Position numbers and translations under genes: made by a program. Shown in pieces: positions 44,901 through 54,164 of a stretch of 64,000 bases of DNA. The DNA is from Parasegetibacter sp. NRK P23 (GTDB lineage: Bacteria; Bacteroidota; Bacteroidia; Chitinophagales; Chitinophagaceae). Each line of letters opens with the position of its first letter. Positions within the stretch are counted from its first letter, which is position 1. Location of the stretch: positions 313,889 through 377,888 of the forward strand of contig NZ_JAMDLG010000001.1 in assembly GCF_023721715.1 (NCBI RefSeq), given 5' to 3'. The notes beneath the pieces are model-generated. The model was given only the letters and a program-made list of their open reading frames with translations, did no database searches and had not been told where the DNA came from.

Positions 44901-47054
44901 ATTAAGGTAGCTCACGATGCCAAAATGCGTACTGGCTACAAAAGCAATGGAGCCGCGTTGTTTGGAGAGGTTAAATTTTTCCGTGAGGGTTGATTTGGAA
45001 GTAAGGCGGGTGATATCGTAAGCGAAAAACCCTCCTGCATTGCAACCATTCACCAGGAATACCGGGTATTTGCCCTGGCTGTTGTAGCTTTCCGGATCAT
45101 TAATACTGAACTCTAATATCGTTGCGGAAGAGTGCCCGAAATAATTCAGGATGCTCACACCTTCCTCAAAAAGTTTGCTGATCTGCAGTGTTGCCGCCTC
45201 CTGACCGATACCAGTGGTGGTTTTACAGAAAGTGTGCATTCTGGCGCCAAACAAAGAATCATCCAGCGTTTTCTTGTAGCCATTCATATAGTTGCACAAT
45301 ACAGTTCCCAGGTACTGATCACTTGCGCCCGTTACCTGCAACACGTTCTTCATCCATGACTTATCCGCGATATTACAGGAGGGTGTTTGTTGCGCCAGCT
45401 CATACTCCTTCACCTTTTCAAGATAATCTTCAATCTCCTGCGGCGTAATTACGGCCAACCTGCCGATAGGTGTTTCCGGGGTACCAATAAAAGTGCCCTC
45501 CGCTGAAAGAAAATTATCTGAACCCGGACTTCCAAACGTGGGAATCAGGTTTAATCTTTTTGCGTTGTCATTTTTTTGCTGGTCATAATAGGCATCATAC
45601 AGTACGCCCCTTCCCATCAGCAACACAAATTTTGGTTTTACCGCGAACCTGGACCTGGCAAAGGACAAAAAGTTCTTGATGCTGGAAGGATGTTTATTAA
45701 TCCCGAACGCGAATTGGTCCTCCAGTTCATGTATATCAATCACTATTGCATTGTGGTTGCCGCCAGCCGAAGATTTTCTGTAGTCACGGTAACGCTCAAC
45801 CGGATTCCCCTGCGGACCATCATAAAGCAGCGGGTTAGATATTATAAGGTAATCTCCTTGTGCCGTTGAATTGTAGAAGTCCGTAAAATTTCGTTTCGTC
45901 ATACCCTGGACCTGCCGGATATTAGCAGCCTGTTGCCCTACCATCATCAACGTCCGGGGAGTGGATGAAGGCGCGAGCATCACCTTAAATATATTTGGCG
46001 TGGCGTTATTCATTACATACCTTTTCCCGTTTGTAATATCATACAGTACAGGTGCGACACCTCCACTATTGAACTCCCTGATCTCCAGGTAATTTCCACT
46101 GGCGGATTCCGGCAATGAGAAATGAAAATTCAGTTGGTTTCCGAAACGAAACTCCCGGGGATAAGTAAGTGAGGTAAAAGAAACCACCATTCTATCAGTT
46201 GACACCTGTGATCCGTTCAAAATTTTTATGCTTGCTGTTCCGGAACTCAGGGAGGACGCCGGAATATTGCCCATGGTAAAGATGGAATCCTGCATGAAGT
46301 TCATCGCTTTGTCCAGCAGGTCCGTTGTTCCCAACTGTACTTTTACGTTTCGGGTGTTTAGAAAGTTCCCTGCAACACCAATTTTGATGGTTGCGGCAGG
46401 TCCGGATGTGTAGGGGGCCAGGCTTGAAAAAGACCTTAAAAGGCCGTTCGCATTATTGGAGATCACATTGCTCGACCAGAATTCCCCCTGGTCATAAGCG
46501 GAACTGTACACATATTCTCCAATCCGTGCCGCAAATCCCGGGTTAATTCTTGCTTTGTAAACAGTATCCACTGTGTGCATAAAATAATTCTCTTTGGGCA
46601 CGGGCGGGGCGGCAACATCGTTGGCTACGGTTTCAAAACGTTTGTTGTTTCCCGCAGGGTTTACCGTAAGAAAAAACGCTGCCGAATCCGTGTACAAACT
46701 ATGCCTGTCTGAATGCTGAAACCGTGCTTCCCTGTACAGTGCCCTGTCAGGTTTCCCATCGTTTCTTTCCCCCCAGAATTCCACATAATCCGTTGAAGCA
46801 GGCGTGCCTGTAGTGGTGGTATACAATGTAACTTCCTGCCCGTTCCGCCATAACTGAAGGTGCGCCATGGGAACGTTCTCCAGTCCTGCCGCGGCAAGCG
46901 ACGCCTGGCTGATGCGGTAAAGCCCGCTTGACGCCACCTTGAATTTATAATAGGTTTTGTTATAATCGATCCAACTGTTGTTAAACTGACCATAGCCCGC
47001 CCAACTCAGTAAAACAAGAATAATGGTAAAGATTCTTTTCATGGTACGGCTCAT
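41988..47054 (-). CDS. porU: Type IX secretion system sortase PorU (C25 peptidase family)
   Basis: 1688 residues, longer than Porphyromonas gingivalis PorU (about 1160). A signal peptide follows either the ATG at 47054, which overlaps the porV stop (ATGA), or the ATG at 47042 (MKRIFTIILVLLSWAGYGQ). The gingipain-like C25 domain (about 380-790) shows His641 (NYFGHSS) and Cys671 (VNGCNAGG). Long beta domains follow, including one with the VHNIGNMSGDSLLV pattern, and a C-terminal type A sorting domain (YPNPFTTSTAF ... NGVYLYRV). PorU cuts the C-terminal signals of T9SS cargo and attaches them to lipopolysaccharide. Confidence 0.9.
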   Translation of the reverse strand: MSRTMKRIFTIILVLLSWAGYGQFNNSWIDYNKTYYKFKVASSGLYRISQASLAAAGLENVPMAHLQLWRNGQEVTLYTTTTGTPASTDYVEFWGERNDGKPDRALYREARFQHSDRHSLYTDSAAFFLTVNPAGNNKRFETVANDVAAPPVPKENYFMHTVDTVYKARINPGFAARIGEYVYSSAYDQGEFWSSNVISNNANGLLRSFSSLAPYTSGPAATIKIGVAGNFLNTRNVKVQLGTTDLLDKAMNFMQDSIFTMGNIPASSLSSGTASIKILNGSQVSTDRMVVSFTSLTYPREFRFGNQLNFHFSLPESASGNYLEIREFNSGGVAPVLYDITNGKRYVMNNATPNIFKVMLAPSSTPRTLMMVGQQAANIRQVQGMTKRNFTDFYNSTAQGDYLIISNPLLYDGPQGNPVERYRDYRKSSAGGNHNAIVIDIHELEDQFAFGINKHPSSIKNFLSFARSRFAVKPKFVLLMGRGVLYDAYYDQQKNDNAKRLNLIPTFGSPGSDNFLSAEGTFIGTPETPIGRLAVITPQEIEDYLEKVKEYELAQQTPSCNIADKSWMKNVLQVTGASDQYLGTVLCNYMNGYKKTLDDSLFGARMHTFCKTTTGIGQEAATLQISKLFEEGVSILNYFGHSSATILEFSINDPESYNSQGKYPVFLVNGCNAGGFFAYDITRLTSKSTLTEKFNLSKQRGSIAFVASTHFGIVSYLNIYIDAIYKMIGKTDYGNSLGLIHKDAMERIISVAGQDDYTARLHAEQISIHGDPALKFNAFAKPDYAIDEPSIKVTPSFLTIAESRFELDIKVHNIGNMSGDSLLVKVIRTLPDNTADTLYYDKIKPVAAGDSIYLSVPIIATRDKGLNKVTVELDPENTTDELCENNNRVVKDVVVYEDEARPVYPYRFSIVNKRPEKFVASTSNPFGKEMEYVLQIDTTEQYNSPLLREQKVSSAGGVLEFNPSVNLLDSTVYYWRTAVVPQDGTEFKWSTSSFVYLPDSETGWNQSHYYQFLKNEAEKLKYDAEKKIAFSEAITSFKFFTTLFVNDNIAPLTFLNDVVKTLSYCGTYANSLVFMAYDKKTGKQIRNQRIGSAGLLKSRNPVCPANGIDVGVFYYYNHQNAAGRHDAVTFLDSINNDAIIAIWNAAPSTSGSTIFVNDWKNDVSVYGDDALYSRFKEIGINTIDSFTSNRPFLFILDKDKDGNITVVDQRVGKNNAESFTSRYSISHHGNNGTLKALETGTAKEWKSLHWRSSYGSAAVDQSEFRLYGIKNDFSEDLLYKSAKLEQDTTLDFVDPTAYPKLKLVLAQQETTNHEPRQLKYWQIKYGEVPEGALSAKDYFSTKDTVELGEKVDFNIAFRNISQTPFDSLRLKFLLVDRNNNTHQLATERIDSLRVGESTILKPVIDTKLYPGANTIYLEVNPDNDQPEQHHFNNFLYRNLYVRPDETNPLLDVTFDGMHILNKDIVSSKPNITIKLKDEARFMPLSDTAAVTVTLRYMEQGGWTRTFKVDGDTLRFTPPSDPQTDNTAMLEFMPHLLQDGEYELTVKGTDRSENNAGNLEYKVVFQTYNKPMISNMLNYPNPFTTSTAFVFTITGSEIPQNIRIQVLTVTGKIVREITKAELGPLRIGRNITEFKWDGTDQYGQKLANGVYLYRVLTNLNGKSLEKFSAESDKTDRFFTNGYGKMYLMR

Positions 47055-48160
47055 TTTTCTTTTTTCTTCAGGTTGAACTTCAGCGAGAAGATATGCGTAA
47101 ACAAAGGGTTTGACTGGTTTGCAAGGTTCGTGAACGCATAGTCGATATAAAAGTTATTCAACTTAAATCCCGCACCTATGGCCGGTTGATAGATCCACAC
47201 TTTCTTTTGATTGAGGGTGTCCCCATCTGCGAGGGCCCGCTGAAAATTATTGATACCCGCCCGGATGCTGAACACATCCTTGTAAGTAGCTTCCAATCCG
47301 AGTTTCGGATCTGCACTTAAAGGATCACTGCTGATCACTGTATTTCTTCTTCCATCGAAGGTGAGGTCAATATTCGCTTCCGCCATCATGCTGATGGACT
47401 TGCTTATTTTGAAATTGTACCCTCCTCCGATAACCAGACGTGGCGCCGTGAGTTCGGTGGATTTAATCGGAATTTCATTGTTGGTGAGGTAGAGCACTTC
47501 TTTTTCCCTGTCGGTGAAAGTGAATGTCCAGGCGTTGAAAGTGGTCGTAAGGTCCCTTGCGGTGATCCCGAAGCGCCATTTCTTATCAATAACCTGGAAG
47601 CCGGCATCAATACCAAATCCCCAGGCGGTGGCAAAGCTCCCCACTTTCCGGTGAATGATTTTGGCGTTGCCCCCGAAACTTACCCTCCGCCCTTCCCTGG
47701 AAGATTTCAACTCCTGGGCCATGGAAAGCAAAAAAGCATAGTCTGCGGAAGAAAAGGTCTGGATGTTGTTGTAATTGATGGTTCCGTCCGGTTCCACCAG
47801 GAATAAGGTATTGGGAATATCATCTACCGCGAACCTGAGTACGGAGATGCCGATGGTGCGCTTATTGTTAGCTGTGGGAATAGCAAGTCCCGCGTAATCA
47901 TATTTCCCGATGCCCGCGAAGTACTCGGCGTGCATGATACTGAGTTGCGGATCGTTCTTTACCCCCGTAAGCCCGGCCGGGTTCCAGTAACCTGCGGTCA
48001 CATCTTCCACCCCCGCTACCTGGGCGCCACCCATCCCCAATCCTCTTGCACCGGCACCGATGTTGAGGAATTCGTTGGAATACTTGCGGAACTGGGCGAG
48101 CAAAGGCTTTGTTCCCGCCATAAATAGCAAGGCAATAATAAACGGTCTCAGGTATTTCAT
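47051..48160 (-). CDS. porV: Type IX secretion outer membrane protein PorV
   Basis: 369 residues from the ATG at 48160 (MKYLRPFIIALLFMAGTKPLLA signal peptide); an in-frame ATG 8 codons upstream gives a poorer signal. NEFLNIGAGARGLGMGGAQVA followed by DVTAGYWNPAGL is the PorV signature, and the rest is a FadL-like 14-strand barrel. PorV takes cargo from the SprA translocon to PorU. The gene overlaps porU by 4 nt (ATGA), so the two are coupled. Confidence 0.92.
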   Translation of the reverse strand: MKYLRPFIIALLFMAGTKPLLAQFRKYSNEFLNIGAGARGLGMGGAQVAGVEDVTAGYWNPAGLTGVKNDPQLSIMHAEYFAGIGKYDYAGLAIPTANNKRTIGISVLRFAVDDIPNTLFLVEPDGTINYNNIQTFSSADYAFLLSMAQELKSSREGRRVSFGGNAKIIHRKVGSFATAWGFGIDAGFQVIDKKWRFGITARDLTTTFNAWTFTFTDREKEVLYLTNNEIPIKSTELTAPRLVIGGGYNFKISKSISMMAEANIDLTFDGRRNTVISSDPLSADPKLGLEATYKDVFSIRAGINNFQRALADGDTLNQKKVWIYQPAIGAGFKLNNFYIDYAFTNLANQSNPLFTHIFSLKFNLKKKEK

Positions 48161-48219
48161 CCGGTCTTCTTTCAGAATAAGCATGATTGGTTCGGTTTCA
48201 CAGGAAGGTCCTCTTTCAT

Positions 48220-48227
48220 CAAAAGTA
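48220..48227 (-). promoter_or_regulatory. Promoter -7 element for porV-porU
   Basis: Minus strand TACTTTTG, a perfect TANNTTTG, 60 nt upstream of porV. No exact -33 box at good spacing. Confidence 0.5.
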
Positions 48228-48381
48228 CGAAGGAGCCCGGTTCCGGGATTATTTCCGACAAAATAAAACGGTATGGCCGCGCTTATATTGTGGGAAGGTT
48301 CACAGTGTTTTAACGGATATCACCCCCGTAAGAACACCGGTTATTTCCAAAATTAACACCGATCTGAACCTGGCGTTTTTC

Positions 48382-48415
48382 TTTGATCAACGCAGCTCCA
48401 AAAAAAGTATCTTTG
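48382..48415 (+). promoter_or_regulatory. Promoter of tyrS
   Basis: TTTG at 48382-48385, a 22-nt spacer, then TATCTTTG at 48408-48415 followed by CC: perfect -7, slightly long spacing. The leader to the tyrS ATG is about 32 nt. Confidence 0.6.
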
Positions 48416-48453
48416 CCCCGAAATTGTAGTTTTCTATTCAAAATGAATGCATT

Positions 48454-49731
48454 ATGGACCTGGTAGCAGAACTCCGCTGGAGAGGAATGTTCCACGATAT
48501 GACCCCCGGCACCGACGCCCAATTGAACAAGGAAATGACCACCGGCTACATCGGGTTCGACCCAACGGCCGACTCCCTGCACATCGGGAGCCTGGTGCCC
48601 ATCCTGATGCTGGTGCACCTGCAACGTGCCGGGCATAAACCCATTGCCCTGGTGGGCGGCGCCACCGGTATGGTAGGAGACCCGTCCTTTAAGGCCGAAG
48701 AAAGGAAAATGCTGGACGAAGACGCCCTTCAAAAAAACCTCGCGGGCATCCGGGCGCAGTTGGAAAAGTTCCTCAATTTCGACCCGTCTCTTCCGAATGC
48801 GGCTGAAATGGCCAACAACTACGACTGGTTCAAAGATTTTTCCTTCCTCGATTTTATCCGTGTGGTGGGCAAACACATCACGGTAAATTATATGATGGCC
48901 AAAGACTCCGTGAAAAAACGGATCGAAGGCGACAGCGGGATCAGCTTCACTGAATTCACATACCAGTTGATCCAGGGCTACGATTATGTGTGGCTGAACA
49001 AACACAAAAACTGTAAAATCCAGATGGGTGGCAGCGACCAGTGGGGCAATATCACCACCGGAACCGAACTGATCCGCCGCATGGGCGGCTCCGACGCCTT
49101 CGCGCTTACCTGTCCGCTGGTTACAAAAACGGATGGCAGCAAATTCGGGAAATCCGAACAGGGCAATGTATGGCTCGATCCCGCAAAAACATCTCCCTTC
49201 CATTTCTACCAGTTCTGGCTCAACGCATCCGACGCGGACGCGGAGAAATGGATCAAACTGTTTACGCTCCTCGATAAAGCCACCTGCGAAAGCCTGATCG
49301 AACAACATAAGGCCGACCCCGCCGCCCGTCTTTTGCAGAAAAGACTGGCCGAAGAAATCACCCGCTTCGTTCACAGCCAGGAAGCGCTGGACGAAGCGTT
49401 GGAAACCACCGCCAAGCTGTTCAACGCGCAATCCGCCCCGGCTGAATCGCTCAGCGTAAGTGATCTCGAGGAGATGAATGGCATCGTGAAAATTGATTAC
49501 GCCAGGGAAAAACTGGCAACAGGTATTGATCCGATCAGTTTCCTTGCTGAAACCGGCATCTTCCCGAGTAAAGGAGAAGCCAGGAAAATGTTGCAGAACG
49601 GCGGCATCAGTATCAACAGGAAAAAGATAGAAGACATGACCACTCCGGTAATGGAAGATATGTTGTTGCACAACACTTACCTGCTGGTACAAAAAGGAAA
49701 GAAGAATTATTACCTGGTGAAATTTTCCTGA
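48454..49731 (+). CDS. tyrS: Tyrosyl-tRNA synthetase
   Basis: 425 residues. Class I synthetase with HIGS at 43-46 (the HIGH motif) and KFGKS at 230-234 (KMSKS motif), the tyrosine-binding GSDQWGNI segment, and a C-terminal S4 RNA-binding domain (SKGEARKMLQNGGISINRK). Single-gene transcript with promoter 48382-48415 and terminator 49752-49790. Confidence 0.97.
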   Translation: MDLVAELRWRGMFHDMTPGTDAQLNKEMTTGYIGFDPTADSLHIGSLVPILMLVHLQRAGHKPIALVGGATGMVGDPSFKAEERKMLDEDALQKNLAGIRAQLEKFLNFDPSLPNAAEMANNYDWFKDFSFLDFIRVVGKHITVNYMMAKDSVKKRIEGDSGISFTEFTYQLIQGYDYVWLNKHKNCKIQMGGSDQWGNITTGTELIRRMGGSDAFALTCPLVTKTDGSKFGKSEQGNVWLDPAKTSPFHFYQFWLNASDADAEKWIKLFTLLDKATCESLIEQHKADPAARLLQKRLAEEITRFVHSQEALDEALETTAKLFNAQSAPAESLSVSDLEEMNGIVKIDYAREKLATGIDPISFLAETGIFPSKGEARKMLQNGGISINRKKIEDMTTPVMEDMLLHNTYLLVQKGKKNYYLVKFS

Positions 49732-49751
49732 ACAAAGCAGATAACAGATAA

Positions 49752-49790
49752 ATTAAAGGGTATGCATTTCAATAACGCATACCCTTTAAT
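49752..49790. terminator. Bidirectional terminator between tyrS and proC
   Basis: Perfect 14-bp inverted repeat ATTAAAGGGTATGC / GCATACCCTTTAAT with an 11-nt loop between the two convergent stops. T runs are short, so strength is uncertain. Confidence 0.7.
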
Positions 49791-49823
49791 TATAAAGTCT
49801 TTAAAAATTGTTTTCGTTCCCGC

Positions 49824-50627
49824 TTACATGTCTTTCGCGATCTTCTGATAAGAAGTGGAAATTCCTTTGATGAGTGAAGAACTGAAACCCTGGTGTTCCA
49901 TTTCGTTCAAACCGGCGATGGTACAGCCTTTGGGTGTGGTTACCTTGTCAATCTCCTGTTCGGGGTGTGTGTTTCTTTGCAACAAAAGTTCCGCAGCGCC
50001 TTTTACCGTTTGTGCGGCGATCAGGCTGGCGGTGGCGGCGTCAAAACCGATCTCGATTCCTCCCTGTATATTGGCCCGGATGTAACGCATCGCATAAGCG
50101 GTACCACAGGCACCCAGCACCGTTGCGGCATCCATCAGCTTTTCATCGATCACCACCACGGAGCCTAGGTTACTGAACAGGTTGTTCACGTGCCCGATCT
50201 GCTCGGTGGAAGCCGCGATATAACTGATACAGGTCATGCTTTCCTGGATAGCGATCGCTGTATTGGGCATGGCCCTGAAAATGGGGATTTCGTTCCCGGC
50301 AATCGCGGCGAGGTCCTTTACATATACCCCTGATATCACGGAGATGAGCAGGTGCTTTTGGGGATTGAGGGCGGATGTGAAACCGGAAAGTATTTCCTGA
50401 TAATTGTATGGTTTTACCGCAAGTATAATAATGTCGGCTTCCGTGACAGCGGCCACGTTATCAGAACTGGTTTTTACCCCTTTCTCTTCCAGTGATTTTA
50501 ACGTGGAAACATTCCGTTTGGTAACGGTAATATCGTAAGGCTGGGAGAACCCGCTTTTAATCAATCCTTCCGCTATCGCGGAACCAAGGTTTCCTCCGCC
50601 GATCACGGCTATTTTTTTGTAGGCCAT
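49824..50627 (-). CDS. proC: Pyrroline-5-carboxylate reductase
   Basis: 267 residues. Rossmann NAD(P)H-binding start KIAVIGGGNLGSAIAEGLI, then IILAVKPYN, FRAMPNTAIAI, and the C-terminal dimer domain with VTTPKGCTIAGLNEMEHQG. Last step of proline synthesis. Single gene; a palindromic repeat fills its upstream region. Confidence 0.95.
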   Translation of the reverse strand: MAYKKIAVIGGGNLGSAIAEGLIKSGFSQPYDITVTKRNVSTLKSLEEKGVKTSSDNVAAVTEADIIILAVKPYNYQEILSGFTSALNPQKHLLISVISGVYVKDLAAIAGNEIPIFRAMPNTAIAIQESMTCISYIAASTEQIGHVNNLFSNLGSVVVIDEKLMDAATVLGACGTAYAMRYIRANIQGGIEIGFDAATASLIAAQTVKGAAELLLQRNTHPEQEIDKVTTPKGCTIAGLNEMEHQGFSSSLIKGISTSYQKIAKDM

Positions 50628-50628
50628 A

Positions 50629-50751
50629 ATTTTAATGTTGGATGTTGAATTAGTATTCTGTCAAACTTTATCATTCAAAAGTTGAAAGATTTCGGATGTT
50701 GGATTGCACTCAACGTTCAATCCAACATCCAAAATTCAACATTCAAAATTT
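50629..50751. repeat. Palindromic intergenic repeat, copy 2
   Basis: GGATGTTGGATTG (50694-50706) and CAATCCAACATCC (50718-50730) form a perfect 13-bp hairpin with an 11-nt loop. Outer AATTTTAATGTTGGATGTTG (50629-50648) and ATTCAACATTCAAAATTT (50734-50751) pair imperfectly. It uses the same words as the copy at 24915-24986 and reaches the purL stop. Confidence 0.65.
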
Positions 50752-52987
50752 ATATCGCACTCAGCGCATCTTCCGCCACACCGCCGCCAATCACATTTTC
50801 CAGCGCTGTATCGTACAGGTTTTTCCAGTAGCCGATGTTGTTCCATCCTTCTCCGTTTACCCGGACTTCTCCTTCGGTAACGGTTCCCAGTTGGGAGAAA
50901 GCACAGCCTGTTGCGGTCAGTTCTTTTTCAAAAGCCGCACGGTTGCTCTCTTTCACGGACACCACCACCCTGCTTTGCGCCTCACCAAAGAGCGCCGCGT
51001 CTTTACGGAGGTCAGCAGGCAGTTGCACCGCGAAACCGAGGTTACGGTTAAAGCCGCTTTCAGCGAGGGTCACGAACAAGCCGCCTTCGCTGATGTCGTG
51101 CGCGGAATCGATCAGTTTCGATTTGATGAGCTGGCTGATGGCCTGCTGCACGTTGAACTCGTTTTCAAGATCGAATGCGGGAGCGGGAGAATATTCCACA
51201 CCGCACACTTTATGCAGGTATTCAGAAGAATTGATGTCGTTCGATTGATGGCCTACCAGGTAGATATGATCGCCTGCCGCTTTGAAATCGAGGGTCATCT
51301 TTTCGTCCATGCTTTCGAGCAGTCCAACCATACCGATGGTGGGTGTCGGATAAACCGGTCCATCAGGGGATTGGTTGTAGAAGCTCACGTTTCCACCGGT
51401 AATCGGCGTTTCAAACTTTTCGCAGGCCGCGCCCATTCCTTTGATGGCGTACACGAACTGGTAATATACTTCGGGATCATAAGGGTTACCGAAATTAAGG
51501 CAGTTGGTCACACCAAGTGGAAGCCCGCCACTGCATACAATATTCCGGGCCGCTTCTGAAACGGCGATCATGCCGCCCACATAGGGATCGGAGAATACGT
51601 AGCGGCTGTTACAATCCACGGTAACTGCCAGGGCCTTATTCGTTTCTTTCACCAATACCACCTGCGCATCGGAAGGTGAATTGGTAGAGGTGTTCCCGGT
51701 GCCTACCATGCTGTCGTACTGGTGGTAGATCCATCTTTTGCTGGCGATGTTCGGGATCGTGATGATTTTTTCCGCCGTGGCCTTCAGGTTGGAAGGTACC
51801 GCGATGGTATCGGGATTGAACGCTTTTACTTTTTCGAGGTAAGCGGGTTCTTTGTATTCGCGGGTATAAACGGGTGCACCGCCGCCCAGCACCATACTTT
51901 CAGCGGGCAGTTCGGCTTCCAGTTCACCGTTCATATAGAAACGGAGGATACCGTCGCCGGTTACTTCCCCGATCTCGGAGCAGGGCAGGTCCCATTTTTC
52001 GAAGATGGCGGTAATTTCTTTTTCACGACCTTTCTCCACCACCATCAGCATTCTTTCCTGGCTTTCAGAGAGCAATAACTCCCATGCCTTCATATTGGCC
52101 TGACGTGTAGGTACTTTCTCCAGGTTGATTATCATACCCACGCCGCCTTTGGCGCTCATTTCAGAAGTGGAGCAGATGATACCGGCAGCGCCCATATCCT
52201 GCATGCCTACCAGTCCGCCGTTCTGGATCACTTCCAGGCAGGCTTCGAGCAGTTTCTTTTCCTGGAAGGGATCGCCCACCTGAACAGCGGGGAGGTCTTC
52301 AATACTGTTTTCCGTGATGTCGGCGGAAGCGAATGCCGCGCCGCCCATACCATCCTTACCAGTAGCGGAACCTACGATAAACACAGGATTCCCCACCCCT
52401 TCAGCGGTTGCGGAAACCGTTTGACCGGCTTTCACCACGCCCACACTCATGGCGTTCACCAGCGGGTTGGTATGGTAGCATTCTTCAAAATATATTTCAC
52501 CACCAACTGTGGGTACGCCGAAACAGTTGCCGTAGTGGCCAATGCCGTGTACCACACCCGCGAGCAGGTGACGTGTTTTATCTTCTTCGATGTTGCCGAA
52601 GCGAAGGCTGTTCAAAGCCGCGATGGGCCTGGCGCCCATGGTAAAAATATCACGGTGGATACCACCTACCCCGGTTGCGGCGCCCTGGAAAGGTTCAATA
52701 GCGGAAGGGTGGTTGTGCGATTCAATTTTGAAAACAACGCCCCAGCCATCGCCGATATCCATCAGGCCGGCATTCTCTTCTCCGGCTTCTACCAGCAAAC
52801 GTTTGCCTTTGCGGGGAAGGGTCTTCAGCCATTTGATTGAATTCTTATAACTGCAATGCTCGCTCCACATCACGGAGTAAGCGCTGAGTTCCGCAAAATT
52901 GGGGGTGCGCCCGAGTATTTGCTTGATCATTTCAAACTCTTCCGGACGGATGCCGAGTTTTTCGGCTACACTGAGGGTAATTTCCAT
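50750..52987 (-). CDS. purL: Phosphoribosylformylglycinamidine synthase, PurL subunit
   Basis: 745 residues, the short Bacillus-type PurL, which needs separate PurQ and PurS, neither in this window. Marks: LSAYSVMWSEHCSYKNS, KIESHNHPSAIEPFQGAATGVGG, IAALNSLRFG, MQDMGAAGI and a second AIR-synthase-like half (VSFYNQSP). Converts FGAR and glutamine to FGAM in purine synthesis. Own -7 element at 53019. Confidence 0.95.
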   Translation of the reverse strand: MEITLSVAEKLGIRPEEFEMIKQILGRTPNFAELSAYSVMWSEHCSYKNSIKWLKTLPRKGKRLLVEAGEENAGLMDIGDGWGVVFKIESHNHPSAIEPFQGAATGVGGIHRDIFTMGARPIAALNSLRFGNIEEDKTRHLLAGVVHGIGHYGNCFGVPTVGGEIYFEECYHTNPLVNAMSVGVVKAGQTVSATAEGVGNPVFIVGSATGKDGMGGAAFASADITENSIEDLPAVQVGDPFQEKKLLEACLEVIQNGGLVGMQDMGAAGIICSTSEMSAKGGVGMIINLEKVPTRQANMKAWELLLSESQERMLMVVEKGREKEITAIFEKWDLPCSEIGEVTGDGILRFYMNGELEAELPAESMVLGGGAPVYTREYKEPAYLEKVKAFNPDTIAVPSNLKATAEKIITIPNIASKRWIYHQYDSMVGTGNTSTNSPSDAQVVLVKETNKALAVTVDCNSRYVFSDPYVGGMIAVSEAARNIVCSGGLPLGVTNCLNFGNPYDPEVYYQFVYAIKGMGAACEKFETPITGGNVSFYNQSPDGPVYPTPTIGMVGLLESMDEKMTLDFKAAGDHIYLVGHQSNDINSSEYLHKVCGVEYSPAPAFDLENEFNVQQAISQLIKSKLIDSAHDISEGGLFVTLAESGFNRNLGFAVQLPADLRKDAALFGEAQSRVVVSVKESNRAAFEKELTATGCAFSQLGTVTEGEVRVNGEGWNNIGYWKNLYDTALENVIGGGVAEDALSAI

Positions 52988-53018
52988 ATTAATATGCGAA
53001 GGATGTTAAAAGAAAGCG

Positions 53019-53026
53019 CAAAAGTA
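53019..53026 (-). promoter_or_regulatory. Promoter -7 element for purL
   Basis: Minus strand TACTTTTG, a perfect TANNTTTG, 31 nt upstream of the purL ATG. Confidence 0.55.
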
Positions 53027-53091
53027 CAAATAATACAGATGGGAAATACGCCGTATCTTTCTTGCTTTGTATCTTTTATCCAGGCTCAGTT

Positions 53092-53991
53092 ATGCACATC
53101 GCGTTCGTTCATCCGCACAAGGCTTTCTTACCTGAACTTACCGCATATACCGGTTATTTCAGCAAAAAGGGGTGGAAGACTTCCACCTGGCATGTAACGG
53201 ACCAACTTCCCCATGATGTTACCGTGGAATGGCGCATGATGGGTACGCATTACGCCGCCCGGCACCCCAAACGCATACTTATCCATGAGTATGCTTCTCC
53301 CTCCATGCCTCCATTCGCAGTCCTGAAGAATACGCTGAAAGGCTGTTTTAATACAACCCCTGACCTGCGGATTTTCCAGAATGAATACGTTCAGCGCTCG
53401 TTTACCTTCAAAAAACAAACACCTTCTGTCTTCAGAGACATGGGCATCCCCGAAAGCTGGCTCGCGGAAAGTCCCGCAGTTCCTCCGCTACATGACTTTA
53501 TATATGTAGGCAGTGTGGAGAAAAACCGTGCGATCCCCCTCCTGCTCGACCGGTTTACAACTGCATTAAAAACGCATACTTTATTGATCGTAAGCCGGGA
53601 TTATGCAGCGCTTCAAGAAAAATACAGGCATGCCGCCAATATCCGGTTTACAGGGCCCGTTTCCCCGGCAACACTACGGGAACTTATACTCCAGGCTGCT
53701 TTCGCCATCAATTTCATTTCCCCGGTGGCTCCATTTAACCAGCTTACGTCCACAAAATTCCTGGAATATGCCGCCTGCCAAAGGCGGATCATCACTACGA
53801 ATTATCCCTGGATACAGGATTTCCAGCAACAATATGGCGGAAACTATTTTTACCTCGACACAGATCTGGAGAACCTGACCTGGGAAGCTGTAAACACTTT
53901 TAAATATGCCTGCCCGGAAGATATGCGGCCATTCACCTGGGAGCAACGGATCAAACAATCGGGAATAGAAAACTTTTTAGAACGATTTTAG
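53092..53991 (+). CDS. Glycosyltransferase-like protein
   Basis: 299 residues from the ATG at 53092 (MHIAFVHPHKAFLPELTAY). The N-terminal half looks like a GT-B acceptor domain (histidine-rich, GYFSKKGWKT). The C-terminal half resembles a GT1/GT4 donor domain (FIYVGSVEKNRAIPLL, IRFTGPVSP, TSTKFLEYAACQRRIITTNYPW), where Glu in the last block would bind the sugar nucleotide. It is short for a GT-B enzyme. Substrate unknown; single gene without obvious sugar-pathway neighbours. Confidence 0.65.
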   Translation: MHIAFVHPHKAFLPELTAYTGYFSKKGWKTSTWHVTDQLPHDVTVEWRMMGTHYAARHPKRILIHEYASPSMPPFAVLKNTLKGCFNTTPDLRIFQNEYVQRSFTFKKQTPSVFRDMGIPESWLAESPAVPPLHDFIYVGSVEKNRAIPLLLDRFTTALKTHTLLIVSRDYAALQEKYRHAANIRFTGPVSPATLRELILQAAFAINFISPVAPFNQLTSTKFLEYAACQRRIITTNYPWIQDFQQQYGGNYFYLDTDLENLTWEAVNTFKYACPEDMRPFTWEQRIKQSGIENFLERF

Positions 53992-54164
53992 ATTAAAAAT
54001 TTTTATATACAATCATTCATTCAAGGGTTTGGTGAATTTTTTCGAACAACTACACCATAATCACCACAATACAATAGAATTTATTAAAAATTCAGCCTAA
54101 CGAATGTTATTTTATTGGTTTTATCTGTCAAATGCCTTTGATTTGCATATCAAAATTTGTATCA

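Noticed and set aside
48310-49692. 460-codon minus-strand frame opposite tyrS
   Set aside because: Antisense shadow of tyrS; no motif, and the real gene has complete synthetase signatures and a promoter.
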